The notes: generated by a model not told the origin, from the letters alone. A DNA stretch of 52,637 nucleotides from Fibrobacter succinogenes (GCA_902794535.1 CADBHQ010000014.1:1-52637); one strand, 5' to 3'. Numbered from the stretch's first letter, positions 7,440 through 17,478 are shown. Numbers and translations: made by a program.

Positions 7440-8291
7440 ATGAAAAAGATTGCATTCCAGGGCCGTAAAGGCGCCTACAGCGACTGTGCCGCGCATTATC
7501 TGTTTGGTGAAGACATCGAAACGCTCCCGATGGACACTTTCGAAGAAATCTACCAAGCAATCGAAACAGGCGAAGCCGACGGCGGTGCCATTCCTATCGA
7601 AAACTCGACAGCAGGCTCCATCGAGGCAAACTACGATTTGCTGTACAAGTGGCGCCACCGCATTGTGGGCGAAGTCATGCTCCGCATCGAGCACACCTTG
7701 TGCGTGATGCCTGGCGTCAAGCTTGGCGACCTGAAGCGCGTTTACAGCCACCCGCAAGCTCTTGCGCAGTGTTCCAAATTCTTTGCCGAAAACCCGCAGA
7801 TTAAGGCGGTTCCGGCTTTCGATACCGCTGGCTCTGCCGAAGAACTTGCCGCTCGCAAGGCTAAAGACGAAGGCGCCATCGCAAGCGCCTACGCCGCAAA
7901 GATTTACAACTTGGACATTCTGAAAGCAGGCCTTGAAAACTTGAAGGGCACGAACTTCACGCGTTTCTACGGGATTCAAAAAATTCCCGCAGCCTTTGAT
8001 ACCATTGAAGGCGCCAAGACGACCATGCTATTCGAACTGGCTGACAATAACGCCGTGGGCGCACTCTACAATGCGCTGGGTTGCTTTGCCAAGCGCGGCA
8101 TCAACTTGACCCGTTGCGAAAGCCGCCCGCACCCGGACAAACCGTGGGAATACATTTTCCACGTTTCGTTCGAAGCAAACGTGAACGAAGACCGAGCAAA
8201 AGAAGCCCTTGTAGAACTCAAGAATTACACGAGCCAGATGTACATTCTGGGCACCTTCAAGAAAGGCGTAATCGAGACTTTGAAATACTAA
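7440..8291 (+). CDS. pheA: Prephenate dehydratase
   Basis: Converts prephenate to phenylpyruvate in phenylalanine biosynthesis. At 283 residues it is the stand-alone dehydratase without a chorismate mutase domain. The N-terminus MKKIAFQGRKGAYSDCAAHY, the GAIPIENSTAGSI segment, VYSHPQALAQC and the catalytic-site motif LKGTNFTRFYGIQ (TRF) are all present. The C-terminal ACT regulatory domain follows, with LYNALGCFAKRGINLTRCES (GALYN...INLT..ESRP), so phenylalanine feedback is expected. The frame stays open upstream to 7287, overlapping the NlpC/P60 gene, but homology begins at ATG 7440. Confidence 0.95.
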   Translation: MKKIAFQGRKGAYSDCAAHYLFGEDIETLPMDTFEEIYQAIETGEADGGAIPIENSTAGSIEANYDLLYKWRHRIVGEVMLRIEHTLCVMPGVKLGDLKRVYSHPQALAQCSKFFAENPQIKAVPAFDTAGSAEELAARKAKDEGAIASAYAAKIYNLDILKAGLENLKGTNFTRFYGIQKIPAAFDTIEGAKTTMLFELADNNAVGALYNALGCFAKRGINLTRCESRPHPDKPWEYIFHVSFEANVNEDRAKEALVELKNYTSQMYILGTFKKGVIETLKY

Positions 8292-8302
8292 GAGGTAGAA
8301 TT

Positions 8303-9028
8303 ATGGCTTACGAACGTACCGATAGAAAGTTTGACGAATACCGCAACCTTAAAATGACCACGGGCTTTATTTCAAGCGCCGACGGTTCTGTTCTGATTGA
8401 AATGGGTCGTACCCGCGTTATCTGTAACGCGACTCTCCTCCCTAAGGTTCCGGATTGGCTTGCCGGCAAAGGCACGGGCTGGATTACGGCTGAATACAGT
8501 CTGCTCCCGCAAAGTACGGGTAAGCGTGTGGAACGCGAGCGCAAGGGCGCGAGCGGCCGTACGCAAGAAATTCAGCGTCTGGTGGGCCGCTCGCTGCGCG
8601 GCGCAGCCGACCTGGCCGCCCTCGGTGAAAACGCCATCGTGGTCGACTGCGACGTGATCGAAGCCGACGGCGGCACTCGTACCGCGAGCATTATCGGCGG
8701 CTTCGTAGCCCTTGCGATTGCCCTCAAGAAAATCAAGGCCCGCCTCGGACTCACGCAGCAGATTCTGCAGCACGGCATTACGGCAATTTCTGTCGGCGTT
8801 GTCGCGGGCAAACCGCTTTGCGACCTCTGCTATGTCGAAGATTCCGCAGCCGATGTCGACATGAACGTGGTCATGCAAGACGCCAAGAACTTCATCGAAG
8901 TGCAGGGCACCGGCGAACACGCCAGTTTTGACCGCAACATGCTCAACACACTCCTTGACCTCGGCGAAAACGCTTGCAAGGACATCTACAAAAAGCAGAT
9001 GGAATTGATCGGCGGCGAATTACCCTAA
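8303..9028 (+). CDS. rph: Ribonuclease PH
   Basis: Phosphorolytic 3'-5' exoribonuclease that trims tRNA 3' ends. It has 241 residues, normal for the family. Diagnostic segments include the Arg-rich start ERTDRKFDEYRNLKMTTGFI, GSVLIEMGRTRVICNA, GWITAEYSLLPQSTGKRVER, GRTQEIQRLVGRSLR (phosphate-binding Arg), VDCDVIEADGGTRTASI and CYVEDSAADVDMN. AGAGG lies 8 bases before ATG 8303, fixing the start; an upstream-open frame from 8081 overlaps pheA and is not meaningful. It is 11 bases downstream of pheA, so probably co-transcribed with it. Confidence 0.97.
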   Translation: MAYERTDRKFDEYRNLKMTTGFISSADGSVLIEMGRTRVICNATLLPKVPDWLAGKGTGWITAEYSLLPQSTGKRVERERKGASGRTQEIQRLVGRSLRGAADLAALGENAIVVDCDVIEADGGTRTASIIGGFVALAIALKKIKARLGLTQQILQHGITAISVGVVAGKPLCDLCYVEDSAADVDMNVVMQDAKNFIEVQGTGEHASFDRNMLNTLLDLGENACKDIYKKQMELIGGELP

Positions 9029-9029
9029 C

Positions 9030-9137
9030 AGACCGCTCGGCTCTATTGCCATTTAAAAATGTGACTTCGCCTCGCTCTCGTCGCCACGACTCATTAAGAT
9101 GAGTCGCTTGCGACTCACAAAGACCGCTCGGCTCTAT
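9030..9137. repeat. Direct repeat flanking alternative hairpins downstream of rph
   Basis: The 17-mer AGACCGCTCGGCTCTAT occurs at 9030-9046 and 9121-9137. Between them lie CGACTCAT (9087-9094), ATGAGTCGC (9099-9107) and GCGACTC (9110-9116). The middle arm can pair with either neighbour, giving two mutually exclusive hairpins. No gene is present in the 168-bp gap. Confidence 0.55.
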
Positions 9138-9146
9138 CGCATTCAT

Positions 9147-9178
9147 AAAAAAGCCTGGTTTTTACACCAGGCTTTTTT
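9147..9178. terminator. Bidirectional terminator between rph and rfbA
   Basis: Stem AAAAAAGCCTGG / CCAGGCTTTTTT with an 8-nt loop. It gives a T-run on both strands, suiting the convergent genes rph (+) and rfbA (-). Confidence 0.9.
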
Positions 9179-9196
9179 CAATAGCTCACAATTGAA

Positions 9197-10084
9197 TTAG
9201 TAACGGATCTTGCCTTCGGCGACCTTGCGCAGGTGCTGACCGTAAGGCGACTTTCCGTACTTGGCAGCAGATTCCAGGAGCTTATCCTTGGTAATCCAGC
9301 CGTTAATGTAGGCGATTTCTTCAACTGCAGAAATCTGGATTCCCTGGCGGTTTTCCACCATCTTCACGAACTCGCCCGCTTCAATCAGGCTGTCCATGGT
9401 TCCGGTATCGAGCCAAGCAAAACCGCGACCCAAGAGTTTCACGTCGAGTTCGCCCTGTTCCAAGTACACGCGATTCAAATCGGTAATTTCAAGTTCGCCA
9501 CGAGCGCTGGGCTTCTGGGCCTTAGCGTATGCAGATACGCGGTTATCGTAGAAATAGAGCCCAGTGATTGCATAGTTGCTCTTGGGTTCCTTCGGCTTTT
9601 CTTCGACCGAAATCACCTTGCCGGCGTTATCGAATTCCACCACGCCAAAGCGTTCCGGATCTTCGACATAGTAGCCAAACACACTTGCGCGGCCCTTTTC
9701 TTCGGCATTCTTCACTGCAGCTTTCAAAAGCGGGCTAAAGCCGTTACCGTAGAAAATGTTATCGCCAAGCACCATGGCACAGCAGTCATTACCGATAAAT
9801 TCTTCACCCAGAATAAAAGCCTGGGCAAGGCCATCAGGACTCGGCTGCACCTTGTAGCTCAAGTTCAGGCCCATCGAGGAACCGTCGCCCAACAAGCGTT
9901 CAAAGTTGGGCAAGTCCGTCGGAGTCGAGATAATCAGGATATCGCGAATTCCCGCAAGCATCAAAGTCGACAGCGGGTAATAAATCATGGGCTTGTCATA
10001 AACAGGCAAAAGCTGTTTAGACGTCACCATGGTCAGCGGGTAAAGCCTGGTACCGGAGCCTCCGGCGAGAACGATTCCTTTCAT
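9197..10084 (-). CDS. rfbA: Glucose-1-phosphate thymidylyltransferase
   Basis: Makes dTDP-glucose from glucose 1-phosphate and dTTP, the first step to dTDP-rhamnose for surface polysaccharide. It has 295 residues, the usual RmlA length. The N-terminus [18 protein letters not shown] holds the nucleotide-binding GGSGTR loop. [56 protein letters not shown] and [13 protein letters not shown] are all RmlA signatures. Its ATG overlaps the stop of the upstream wzc-like gene by one base (TAATG), so translation is coupled. The remaining rmlBCD genes are not in this window. Confidence 0.95.
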   Translation of the reverse strand: MKGIVLAGGSGTRLYPLTMVTSKQLLPVYDKPMIYYPLSTLMLAGIRDILIISTPTDLPNFERLLGDGSSMGLNLSYKVQPSPDGLAQAFILGEEFIGNDCCAMVLGDNIFYGNGFSPLLKAAVKNAEEKGRASVFGYYVEDPERFGVVEFDNAGKVISVEEKPKEPKSNYAITGLYFYDNRVSAYAKAQKPSARGELEITDLNRVYLEQGELDVKLLGRGFAWLDTGTMDSLIEAGEFVKMVENRQGIQISAVEEIAYINGWITKDKLLESAAKYGKSPYGQHLRKVAEGKIRY

Positions 10085-12180
10085 TAGTATTTCCCGTACT
10101 TGTAGCCATACCCTTCGGTGCGACTGTGTTCGTATTTGTTAATAACAATAGAGGCGTGTGCCTGCGGATTCCCCTTAAGAATCTGAGACATGCCGTCCTT
10201 AATCGCTTCAATCGAATGTTTGTTGTATTCAATGACCATCACAATCTGGGCGGCAACGCGGCAAGCCAAGGCGGCGTCTGTCACCAACATAATCGGCGGC
10301 GTATCGACAATCACCAAATCATAATCATTCTTGAACTGTTCAATCAATTCTGCATAGTGCTTAGAACCAAGCAGTTCGGCCGGGTTTGCAGGCACATTGC
10401 CGCACGGCATTACATACAGGTTTTCAACTTCGGTCTTAAAGACAACTTCTTCGACCTTCACTTCGCGGAGCAGCACCTGCGAAAGACCGTTACTGCGTTT
10501 GATACCGAATTCCTTGTGGAGTCTACCCTTACGCAAGTCCGCATCAATCAGCAAGACCTTCTTGCCAAGGCCAGCAAACAGAGCTGCCAGGTTCACCGAG
10601 ACAAAGCTCTTGCCCACACCCGGAATAAGGCCGCTCACGCCAACCACAGAACCGCCTTCGTCCATCATCGAGAATTCCAACGAAGAACGGAGAGCACGCA
10701 ACGATTCCACCGCAACGTCGTCGGGTTCCACCACAGCCAAAGGCCTTGTTCCCTTGGTACCCTTGGGGTTGCCCTTCGGCACCTTGGCGTAAACGGTATA
10801 GCCCGTTTCTTTTTCAATGAACGAAGCGCTCTTTACACCACTGCTAAACTTGGACTTGATCGAAACAATCGTTGCACCGAGCAAGAATCCAAGGAACAGG
10901 GCAATGCAAAGTATCACGCGCTTCTTAGGCTTGGTCGGCTTGGTCACCTGTTCTGCAAAGTCCACAATACGCACAGAACCCACTTCGCCAGCAGACACCA
11001 GACGCAACTGCTGGATATTGTTCAAAAGCGAGGTGTACATGACCTTAGTGAGTTCCACCTGGTTCTGGAGTTTCAGCACTTCTTGCTGGGTAGCGGGGAG
11101 TTTCTTGACTTCGCTAGACGTTCCGGCAAGTTCACGCTTCAAGGCGTTTTCCTGATCTTCGAGAGTCTTGACAGTCGGGTGTTCAGAATGGAACAAGCGA
11201 ATCGCTTCTTGCTTTTTCTGCTGCAGCGACAAAATATCCTGTTGCAACTTCATGCGGCGTTGCAGCACCAACTGAGTTTCGGCATTAATGTCGACAGAGC
11301 CCACCTGATTGCGGTAAGTATTGAGATTCAACAGCGAAGAATCCATCTGAGCCTTGACATCCGGCAACTGCTTTTCAAGGAATTCCAACGTTTTCTGAGC
11401 TTCGGCATTGCGTTCTTCCACATTCTGGCGCAAGTAAGAAGAAGCTACCTCATTCAAGATTTCCACGCCGCGGTCTGGATAAATATCCTGGTACGAAAAT
11501 TCAAGAATTCCGGTCTTTTTGCCTTTTTCCTTGACATCGAAAGCGGAACGGAACTTGGCGATTGCATCGAGACGCTTAAACTTGGATATTGCAAAGCGCT
11601 GTCCTTCACGCACATCAGCCTTGAAAATGCCAAACGTAGCCGAATCACCCGCATAGACAAAGTGATACGTCTGACCAACCGTACCAGAAAGCACCAGGCT
11701 ATCCTTATAGTCATAAAGGTCAAAATTGCCCAAAGAATCCTTCGTTTCAAGAATCCAAGGTTCTTCGCGGAAATCGGCCGGCAAGCGTTCCTTGTTATAG
11801 CTAAAGTTCATCAAGTCGACACGGCCTTCCTTATGCAGCAAGCGGTCCAACTTGTTCAACGGTTCGGCAACCAAGTCCAAACGCATCTTTTCTACAGCAG
11901 AACCCATCACCTGACGGCTCTTGATGAGTTCCATTTCCGTTTCGGCAGGGCTGCTCGTTGCAAACAGATTTCCAAGACCGCCAACCAGGCCTGCGCTCTT
12001 GTTGCTCTTCGATTCAATCTGCAGCAAGGCATCAACCTGATAAACAGGCCTAATCCACATGGCAACAAACACGCCGACAAACGCCGCAAGGAGAATGCTG
12101 GGCACCATAATCGCCCAATTCTTCGCAAGTTCCTTTAAATATTCACCGACATCGGTTTCTTCTTTTTTCTTTGTTGCCAT
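10084..12180 (-). CDS. Wzc-like tyrosine autokinase / polysaccharide co-polymerase
   Basis: Inner-membrane protein of 698 residues that controls chain length and export of capsule or exopolysaccharide. The N-terminal Wzz domain has TM1 ([20 protein letters not shown]), followed by a long periplasmic coiled coil with GNVR-type features, then TM2 near residue 435 ([20 protein letters not shown]). The C-terminal cytoplasmic BY-kinase carries Walker [10 protein letters not shown] (about residue 520), Walker A' [14 protein letters not shown], and Walker B-like [14 protein letters not shown]. The last residues are a tyrosine cluster ([16 protein letters not shown]), the usual autophosphorylation site. 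AAGGAAA precedes the ATG. It is the first gene of a two-gene unit with rfbA and is divergent from the helicase gene. Confidence 0.93.
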   Translation of the reverse strand: MATKKKEETDVGEYLKELAKNWAIMVPSILLAAFVGVFVAMWIRPVYQVDALLQIESKSNKSAGLVGGLGNLFATSSPAETEMELIKSRQVMGSAVEKMRLDLVAEPLNKLDRLLHKEGRVDLMNFSYNKERLPADFREEPWILETKDSLGNFDLYDYKDSLVLSGTVGQTYHFVYAGDSATFGIFKADVREGQRFAISKFKRLDAIAKFRSAFDVKEKGKKTGILEFSYQDIYPDRGVEILNEVASSYLRQNVEERNAEAQKTLEFLEKQLPDVKAQMDSSLLNLNTYRNQVGSVDINAETQLVLQRRMKLQQDILSLQQKKQEAIRLFHSEHPTVKTLEDQENALKRELAGTSSEVKKLPATQQEVLKLQNQVELTKVMYTSLLNNIQQLRLVSAGEVGSVRIVDFAEQVTKPTKPKKRVILCIALFLGFLLGATIVSIKSKFSSGVKSASFIEKETGYTVYAKVPKGNPKGTKGTRPLAVVEPDDVAVESLRALRSSLEFSMMDEGGSVVGVSGLIPGVGKSFVSVNLAALFAGLGKKVLLIDADLRKGRLHKEFGIKRSNGLSQVLLREVKVEEVVFKTEVENLYVMPCGNVPANPAELLGSKHYAELIEQFKNDYDLVIVDTPPIMLVTDAALACRVAAQIVMVIEYNKHSIEAIKDGMSQILKGNPQAHASIVINKYEHSRTEGYGYKYGKY

Positions 12181-12244
12181 AACTGGTTTCCTTCAAACTC
12201 AATACAAGGCAAAATTTAGCAAAACCGAACTATTTTCAAAAAGC

Positions 12245-12252
12245 TATCTTTG
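12245..12252 (+). promoter_or_regulatory. Promoter-like TATCTTTG box of the helicase gene
   Basis: Exact match to the Bacteroidetes -7 consensus TAnnTTTG. The TTT ends 6 bases before ATG 12258, with no ribosome site in the gap, suggesting a leaderless transcript. Confidence 0.45.
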
Positions 12253-12257
12253 GCATT

Positions 12258-14858
12258 ATGAGTGAAAACACCCGCAAAACATTGAAAGACTTCTTGCCCC
12301 AAACCCCTTTTAACGCTGGAGAAGGCGCCGAAACCATATTGGAATCGTTTATGGAATGGGCTGAGTCTCGCGGGACATCACTCTACCCCGCTCAAGAAGA
12401 AGCCATTTTGGAGCTTTTGGACGGCAAGAACGTCATTCTCAATACGCCCACGGGTTCCGGAAAATCGATGGTCGCCTTGGCCCTCCATTTCGACAGTTTG
12501 GCCCACGGCAGGCGTAGCGTTTACACTTGCCCCATCAAGGCCCTGGTCAACGAAAAATGGATGGCTCTTTGCAAAGAATTCGGCGCCGAGAATGTAGGGC
12601 TCTCGACAGGAGATGCGACCGTCAACCATGACGCTCCTATCCTTTGTTGTACCGCAGAAATCTTAAGTAACATGGCGCTAAGTGAAGGCGGAATGCTCAC
12701 GATTACCGACGTGGTCATGGACGAATTCCATTACTATTCCGACAAGGAACGCGGTGTCGCTTGGCAGGTACCTCTGTTGACTCTTCCGCAGGCACGATTC
12801 CTGCTCATGAGCGCAACCGTCGGCGCTACCGAATTTTTCGAACGCGACATGACAAAGCATACAGGCCGCGAATCCGTCACGGTGCGTTCCAGCCAAAGGC
12901 CCGTACCGCTCGATTTCAGCTACAGCACCACAGAAATTTCGACGGCTGTACAAAAACTTGTAAACGACGGCAAGGCCCCCGTTTACGTAGTACACTTTAC
13001 GCAGGCACAAGCCGCCATGAACGCCCAAAACTTCATGAGTTTGGACCTGTGCAATAAAGAAGAAAAGCAAGCCATTAACGAGGCTATCAAAGAAGTCCGA
13101 TTCAGCAGTCCCTACGGCCCCGAAGTCAAGCGCTGGCTCAAGCAAGGCATCGGTTTGCACCACGCCGGACTTTTGCCCAAATACCGCATTCTCTGCGAAA
13201 AACTCGCCCAAAAAGGATTGCTCAAAGTCATTTGCGGCACCGACACGCTTGGCGTAGGCGTAAACGTTCCGATTCGAACAGTTCTATTCACACAGCTCTG
13301 CAAGTACAGCGGCGACAAGACAGCAATTCTAACCGCCCGCGATTTTCACCAGATTGCAGGCCGCGCGGGCCGCAAGGGTTTCGATGACATCGGCTATGTG
13401 GTCGCGCAGGCGCCCGAACATGTAATCGAAAATCTGAAACTCGAAGCCAAGACCAAAACGACTGGCAAAAAATTCCAGAAAAAGAAACCGCCTGAACACG
13501 GCTACGTTCCTTTTGACGAAAGCACCTTCAAGCGTTTGATTGCCGCATCGCCAGAACCGCTGATCTCTAGTTTCCAGGTGAGCCACGGAATGCTCTTGAA
13601 CATTCTGAGCCGCCCTACCGATGGTTGCCTTGCCATGCGCAACCTGCTCAAGGATTGCCACGAAAGCGCCGCCAGCAAAAAGCAATTGCAGCACCGCGCC
13701 TTCCAACTCTTCAAGAGCCTCGTCAAAAAGAATATCATCGAATTTATTACACCGATTGCGCCCGGTTACAGCAAGCTCCGCGTGAACATGGACTTGCAAG
13801 ACGACTTTTCAATGAACCAGCCGCTTTCGCTGTATTTGGTCGATACCTTGCCCAAATTGGACCGCGAAAGCCCGGAATACGCCCTCGACGTGATTACTTT
13901 ATGCGAAAGCATCGTCGAAAATCCAGACGCCATCTTGCGCATTCAGCAGAATAAAGCGCGCAACGCCAAGCTCGATGAACTCAAGGCGCAAGGCATGGAA
14001 TTCAACCAGCGCATGGAAGAACTCGAAAAAGTCGAGTACCCCAAGCCGCTCCGCGATTTCATTTACGACACGTACAATGCCTTCGCCGAAGAACACCCCT
14101 GGGTCGATGTGAATATTGAGCCCAAGAGCATTGTGCGCGAAATGTTCGAAAACTTCAGCACCTTCAGCGGGTACGTCAAGCAATACGGCCTGCAACGCAT
14201 GGAAGCCATTTTGCTTAGACACTTGAATAGCGTTTACAAGGTGCTTTCGCAGACCGTTCCCGACGGCTACAAGAACGAAGAACTCCTCGACATGCAAGAT
14301 TATCTCGGCGACATGATTCGCCGCACCGACTCAAGCTTGCTCGAAGAATGGGAAAAGATGGCCCACCCCGAAGACTACCAGAAACGCATGGAAGCCGCAG
14401 GCGCCACGGAACTCGAAACCGCCTTCGGGGCCGACAAGGTGGCCGCCGACATCACCTACGACAAGAAACGCTTTATTGTCATGGTACGCCAGCGCATATT
14501 CCAGCTTATGTCAGCACTCCAGAAACAAGCCTATGGCGATGTGCTCGATATGCTCGCCGACGACCTCGCCGAAGGCCAAATGCTCGTGGACGGCGAAGGC
14601 AAGCCCTGGACCGAATCGATGCTCATGGAAATCATGGCCGCCTACACCGCAGAACATCACAAGTTCCGCCTCGATGTCGAAGGTCGCTCGCTGCACCATA
14701 CGATTATCACCTACGAAGGCGAAATCATGCACGTGCAGCAGATGTTGCAGGACGAAGAAGATTTCAACGACTGGAGCATCGATTTTGACGTGAATCTTGC
14801 CGAATGCCGCGACGCCGGCATGCCGCTCCTCAAAATGACTCGCATCGGCGAGGTTTAG
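12258..14858 (+). CDS. Ski2-like DExH RNA/DNA helicase with DUF3516-type C-terminus
   Basis: ATP-dependent superfamily 2 helicase, 866 residues. Motif I is TPTGSGKS (63-70), motif Ia [12 protein letters not shown], motif II MDEFHYY (DExH type), motif [11 protein letters not shown], motif V-like [19 protein letters not shown] and motif [12 protein letters not shown] (about 365). The spacing and motif VI are those of Ski2/Mtr4-like helicases. The long C-terminal half (from about 430) has the alpha-helical look of the DUF3516 region found in some bacterial Ski2-like helicases; that part is recalled, not proven. A role in RNA turnover or ribosome-related processing is a family-based guess. The next plus-strand gene is 1.3 kb away, so it is monocistronic. 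Confidence 0.88.
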   Translation: MSENTRKTLKDFLPQTPFNAGEGAETILESFMEWAESRGTSLYPAQEEAILELLDGKNVILNTPTGSGKSMVALALHFDSLAHGRRSVYTCPIKALVNEKWMALCKEFGAENVGLSTGDATVNHDAPILCCTAEILSNMALSEGGMLTITDVVMDEFHYYSDKERGVAWQVPLLTLPQARFLLMSATVGATEFFERDMTKHTGRESVTVRSSQRPVPLDFSYSTTEISTAVQKLVNDGKAPVYVVHFTQAQAAMNAQNFMSLDLCNKEEKQAINEAIKEVRFSSPYGPEVKRWLKQGIGLHHAGLLPKYRILCEKLAQKGLLKVICGTDTLGVGVNVPIRTVLFTQLCKYSGDKTAILTARDFHQIAGRAGRKGFDDIGYVVAQAPEHVIENLKLEAKTKTTGKKFQKKKPPEHGYVPFDESTFKRLIAASPEPLISSFQVSHGMLLNILSRPTDGCLAMRNLLKDCHESAASKKQLQHRAFQLFKSLVKKNIIEFITPIAPGYSKLRVNMDLQDDFSMNQPLSLYLVDTLPKLDRESPEYALDVITLCESIVENPDAILRIQQNKARNAKLDELKAQGMEFNQRMEELEKVEYPKPLRDFIYDTYNAFAEEHPWVDVNIEPKSIVREMFENFSTFSGYVKQYGLQRMEAILLRHLNSVYKVLSQTVPDGYKNEELLDMQDYLGDMIRRTDSSLLEEWEKMAHPEDYQKRMEAAGATELETAFGADKVAADITYDKKRFIVMVRQRIFQLMSALQKQAYGDVLDMLADDLAEGQMLVDGEGKPWTESMLMEIMAAYTAEHHKFRLDVEGRSLHHTIITYEGEIMHVQQMLQDEEDFNDWSIDFDVNLAECRDAGMPLLKMTRIGEV

Positions 14859-14859
14859 C

Positions 14860-14884
14860 AAAAACGCACCCCCGAAGGGGTGCG
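14860..14884 (-). terminator. Terminator of the minus-strand lipoprotein gene
   Basis: Stem CGCACCCC (14865-14872) / GGGGTGCG (14877-14884) with loop CGAA. The T-run appears only on the minus strand (plus-strand AAAAA just before 14865), so it serves the gene ending at 14913 rather than the helicase gene. Confidence 0.8.
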
Positions 14885-14912
14885 CTAATCATTCCAAGGA
14901 GCTAGGTGATGA

Positions 14913-15902
14913 TTAATCTTTTTTTCCTGGTTTCAGCGTATACACATATTCCATGTGGTTTCCAAAAACCATATACTTTGCATCGGCATAAACACCTTCG
15001 TTTTTGAGAGCGAATGCAGAGCGCGTATAGCAGGCGCAACCTTCACCCGGTTCTAATTTCACAGATTCCAATTTCGTTATTTCAGGCTTCACGTACAGCG
15101 TATCGCCCGAAGGGAAAACATTAGCACTTGCGACCCTTTCATCGCAACTAAACGACGTTTCAAAGACGAGTACAACATCATCTCCTTCATAATGCGTTCT
15201 TGCAAACGGTGCGCCTACCCCATTAGAATCCTTTTCCGCAAAATCATTCCAGCCATCCACATAAAGGAATTTGTTACTCAAGAGTTCGTCATTTTCATCG
15301 AGCATCGCATCGCAATAGCCAATCACATCAGTCACTTCTTGATGCGGATCCGATTCATCAAATTCCGGTGCATCGGGAATAAAGGGTACTTCGATTTCGG
15401 GCCTTTCGGGAGCCGGGTCTGATGTTATCTCAAAGACTTCGCCGGAATACTTGAAATACTTGGCATCAGCATCGTCTGCATTAATAGTAAACCAATGGTC
15501 TTTAATGCAACTGCAAGAGGTTTCACCGGACAAAGTGAATTCGCGACCATCTTCATCGATTCCCTTTAACGGTTCGGTCCAAACAGACAACGTATCCCCT
15601 TGCCGCTTAGAAACAAACTGAGCAATAATACCACAATAATCGCCCAACTCAGGAACCAATATTTGAGTCGCGCCCGTAGAATCTTCAACTAAGTACGCCT
15701 TATCCAATTCTTCGGAATCAGCTTTCTTGTACAAAACGCCTAGACCGTGATCAAGGCATTTGCCTAGCGTCAGTTCAACTTTATTGGAACGCTCAGAAGC
15801 AGGCTGTTTTCCCTGGGTATCGCTAGAATTCGACGAAGAATCGTCACCGCAAGCCAACAGCGCAAGCGAAAGCGCGGCACAACAAACCCAAACTTTTTTC
15901 AT
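14913..15902 (-). CDS. Lipoprotein with two CxC-type repeat domains
   Basis: The product is 329 residues. MKKVWVCCAALSLALLAC gives a signal peptide and lipobox (ALLAC), then a Ser/Asp tether (DDSSSNSSDTQGK). Two related domains follow. The first has VELTLGKCLDHG, then SCSCIKDHWFTI and KYFKYSGEVFEI. The second has a cysteine-bearing start (VIGYCDAML), then GEGCACYTRSAF and KYMVFGNHMEYVYTL. The same unit occurs once in the protein at 5252-5773, so this is a duplicated version of that family. A linker rich in Pro/Glu separates the domains. AGGAGG is well placed before the ATG. The function is unknown; an envelope location is predicted. Confidence 0.8.
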   Translation of the reverse strand: MKKVWVCCAALSLALLACGDDSSSNSSDTQGKQPASERSNKVELTLGKCLDHGLGVLYKKADSEELDKAYLVEDSTGATQILVPELGDYCGIIAQFVSKRQGDTLSVWTEPLKGIDEDGREFTLSGETSCSCIKDHWFTINADDADAKYFKYSGEVFEITSDPAPERPEIEVPFIPDAPEFDESDPHQEVTDVIGYCDAMLDENDELLSNKFLYVDGWNDFAEKDSNGVGAPFARTHYEGDDVVLVFETSFSCDERVASANVFPSGDTLYVKPEITKLESVKLEPGEGCACYTRSAFALKNEGVYADAKYMVFGNHMEYVYTLKPGKKD

Positions 15903-16117
15903 AAAAGCCTCCTAAGACGCCTTTCAATATAAATTAATCCACTACTCTGCACAAGGGACTTTACAGTTTTTGCAATATCCAGTGTTTTTCGTCACGGGAA
16001 ACAGGCAAATCTGTAATTACTGTTTTCAAAAAATATTTTTTTGCTTATTTAGCCGTTAGAACAGGTTATTCCCGGCTAAGCAAGGGCGAACAGGGTGAGA
16101 AATATCCCAAATTTTTC

Positions 16118-16125
16118 TATTTTTG
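16118..16125 (+). promoter_or_regulatory. Promoter-like TATTTTTG box before the aminotransferase gene
   Basis: Exact TAnnTTTG match 29 bases before ATG 16155. AAAAGGA lies just before the start, giving a short leader. The rest of the 252-bp gap (15903-16154) holds no gene. Confidence 0.4.
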
Positions 16126-16154
16126 CACCCGCAAAAATTTAAAAGGACTCCACT

Positions 16155-17447
16155 ATGAACTACAATCCTTTAGCACAGGCTCTCAACGCCGAACTTTCAG
16201 CCAACGGCTGCAAAGTTCTCGACATGCTCTCTGAACAGGGCAAGGCAATCTTCTTCCCCCGCAAGGGTATCCTCGGCCAGGGTGCCGAAGCCAAGGGCTC
16301 CGAAATCAACGCTACGATCGGTACCGCCCTCGAAGACGATGGCAGCCCGTTGGTGCTGGATTGCGTTCTCAAGTCCCTGAACCTCCCCAAGACTTCTTTC
16401 CTGTATGCCCCGAGCTTCGGTAACCCGGACCTCCGCAAGGCCTGGAAGGAACAGGTCATCATCAAGAACCCGACCCTCAAGCAGAAGAACTTCAGCAACC
16501 CGGTCGTGACCTGCGCCCTCACCCACGCCATCAGCTGCGCCGGCTACATGTTCCTCGATGCTGGCGACGAAGTGATCATTCCGGACCTGTACTGGGACAA
16601 CTACGAACTCGTGTTCGAAAACGCCCGCGGCGCCAAGATCAAGACCTTTAACACCTTCAAGAACGGCGGCTTCGACACTGAAGCCCTCAAGGCCGCTCTC
16701 GAAGCCAGCAAGGGCGACAAGAAGGTCGTTCTCCTGAACTTCCCGAACAACCCGACCGGTTACACCGCTACCGAAACTGAAGCTGTCGAAATCGCCAAGA
16801 TCCTCACCGAATGCGCCGCCAAGGGCAACAAGGTGGTGGCCCTCCTCGACGACGCTTACTTCGGACTCGTATACGAAGAAGGCGTGACCAAGGAATCCCT
16901 TTTCGTGAAGCTCGTTGACGCTCACGAAAACCTCCTCGCCGTCAAGCTCGACGGTCCGACCAAGGAAGACTACGTATGGGGATTCCGCGTGGGCTTCATG
17001 AGCTTCGGCTTCAAGGGTGCAAGCGAAGCACAGCTCAAGGCTCTCGAAGACAAAGCCGCCGGTACCGTCCGTGGCAACATCTCCAACGCCCCGAGCATCA
17101 GCCAGAAGATCCTGCTCGCCGCTTACCAGAGCGAAGAATACGCCAAGCAGAAGGCTGAAAAGTACGCTACCCTCAAGAAGCGCTACGACATCATCAAGGA
17201 AGTCTTGGCCGCCCATCCGGAATACAAGGACGCCTTTGACCCGATGCCGTGCAACAGCGGTTACTTTATGTGCATCAAGCCGAAGGGCGTTGACGCAGAA
17301 CAGCTCCGCGAAAAGCTCATCAAGGACTACAGCACCGGTACGATCATGCTTTCTGGCCTGATTCGCCTTGCATTCTCTGCCGTGCCGACCGAAAAGCTTC
17401 CCAAGCTGTTCGACAATATCTATAATTGCATTTTGAAGATGAAGTAA
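16155..17447 (+). CDS. PLP-dependent class I/II aminotransferase
   Basis: Fold-type I aminotransferase of 430 residues. PLP-binding features are visible: FLYAPSFGNPDLRKAWKEQV, the aromatic/acid loop IPDLYWDNYELVF, the NFPNNPTGYTAT motif (substrate-carboxylate Asn), and ALLDDAYFGLVY (the Asp that pairs with the pyridine nitrogen, plus Tyr). The expected Schiff-base lysine lies in LDGPTKEDYVWGFRVGF, followed by the phosphate-binding Arg. The substrate is not evident; amino acid-to-2-oxoacid transfer linked to aspartate or an aromatic amino acid is possible. It is immediately followed by citrate synthase (31-bp gap with a hairpin), so a link between amino-group and TCA-cycle metabolism is plausible. 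Confidence 0.88.
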   Translation: MNYNPLAQALNAELSANGCKVLDMLSEQGKAIFFPRKGILGQGAEAKGSEINATIGTALEDDGSPLVLDCVLKSLNLPKTSFLYAPSFGNPDLRKAWKEQVIIKNPTLKQKNFSNPVVTCALTHAISCAGYMFLDAGDEVIIPDLYWDNYELVFENARGAKIKTFNTFKNGGFDTEALKAALEASKGDKKVVLLNFPNNPTGYTATETEAVEIAKILTECAAKGNKVVALLDDAYFGLVYEEGVTKESLFVKLVDAHENLLAVKLDGPTKEDYVWGFRVGFMSFGFKGASEAQLKALEDKAAGTVRGNISNAPSISQKILLAAYQSEEYAKQKAEKYATLKKRYDIIKEVLAAHPEYKDAFDPMPCNSGYFMCIKPKGVDAEQLREKLIKDYSTGTIMLSGLIRLAFSAVPTEKLPKLFDNIYNCILKMK

Positions 17448-17465
17448 GGTACGGGAACCCGTACC
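17448..17465 (+). promoter_or_regulatory. Hairpin between the aminotransferase stop and the gltA ribosome site
   Basis: Perfect 8-bp stem GGTACGGG-AA-CCCGTACC starts at the base after the TAA and ends a few bases before the gltA ribosome site (CCTGGAGGAATAATG). There is no T-run, so it looks like an RNA-stability or processing element rather than a terminator. Confidence 0.5.
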
Positions 17466-17478
17466 TCCTGGAGGAATA

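Noticed and set aside
8081..8302. Longer rph start
   Set aside because: The extension lies inside pheA; the ribosome site and family N-terminus begin at 8303.
10126..12138. 670-codon plus-strand open frame opposite the wzc-like gene
   Set aside because: It is an antisense shadow of a recognised gene; the product shows no domain and is rich in His/Arg/Gln as expected from a reversed frame.
14865..14884. Hairpin as the helicase gene terminator
   Set aside because: It lacks a T-run on the plus strand; the T-run is on the minus strand, so it belongs to the lipoprotein gene 14913-15902.
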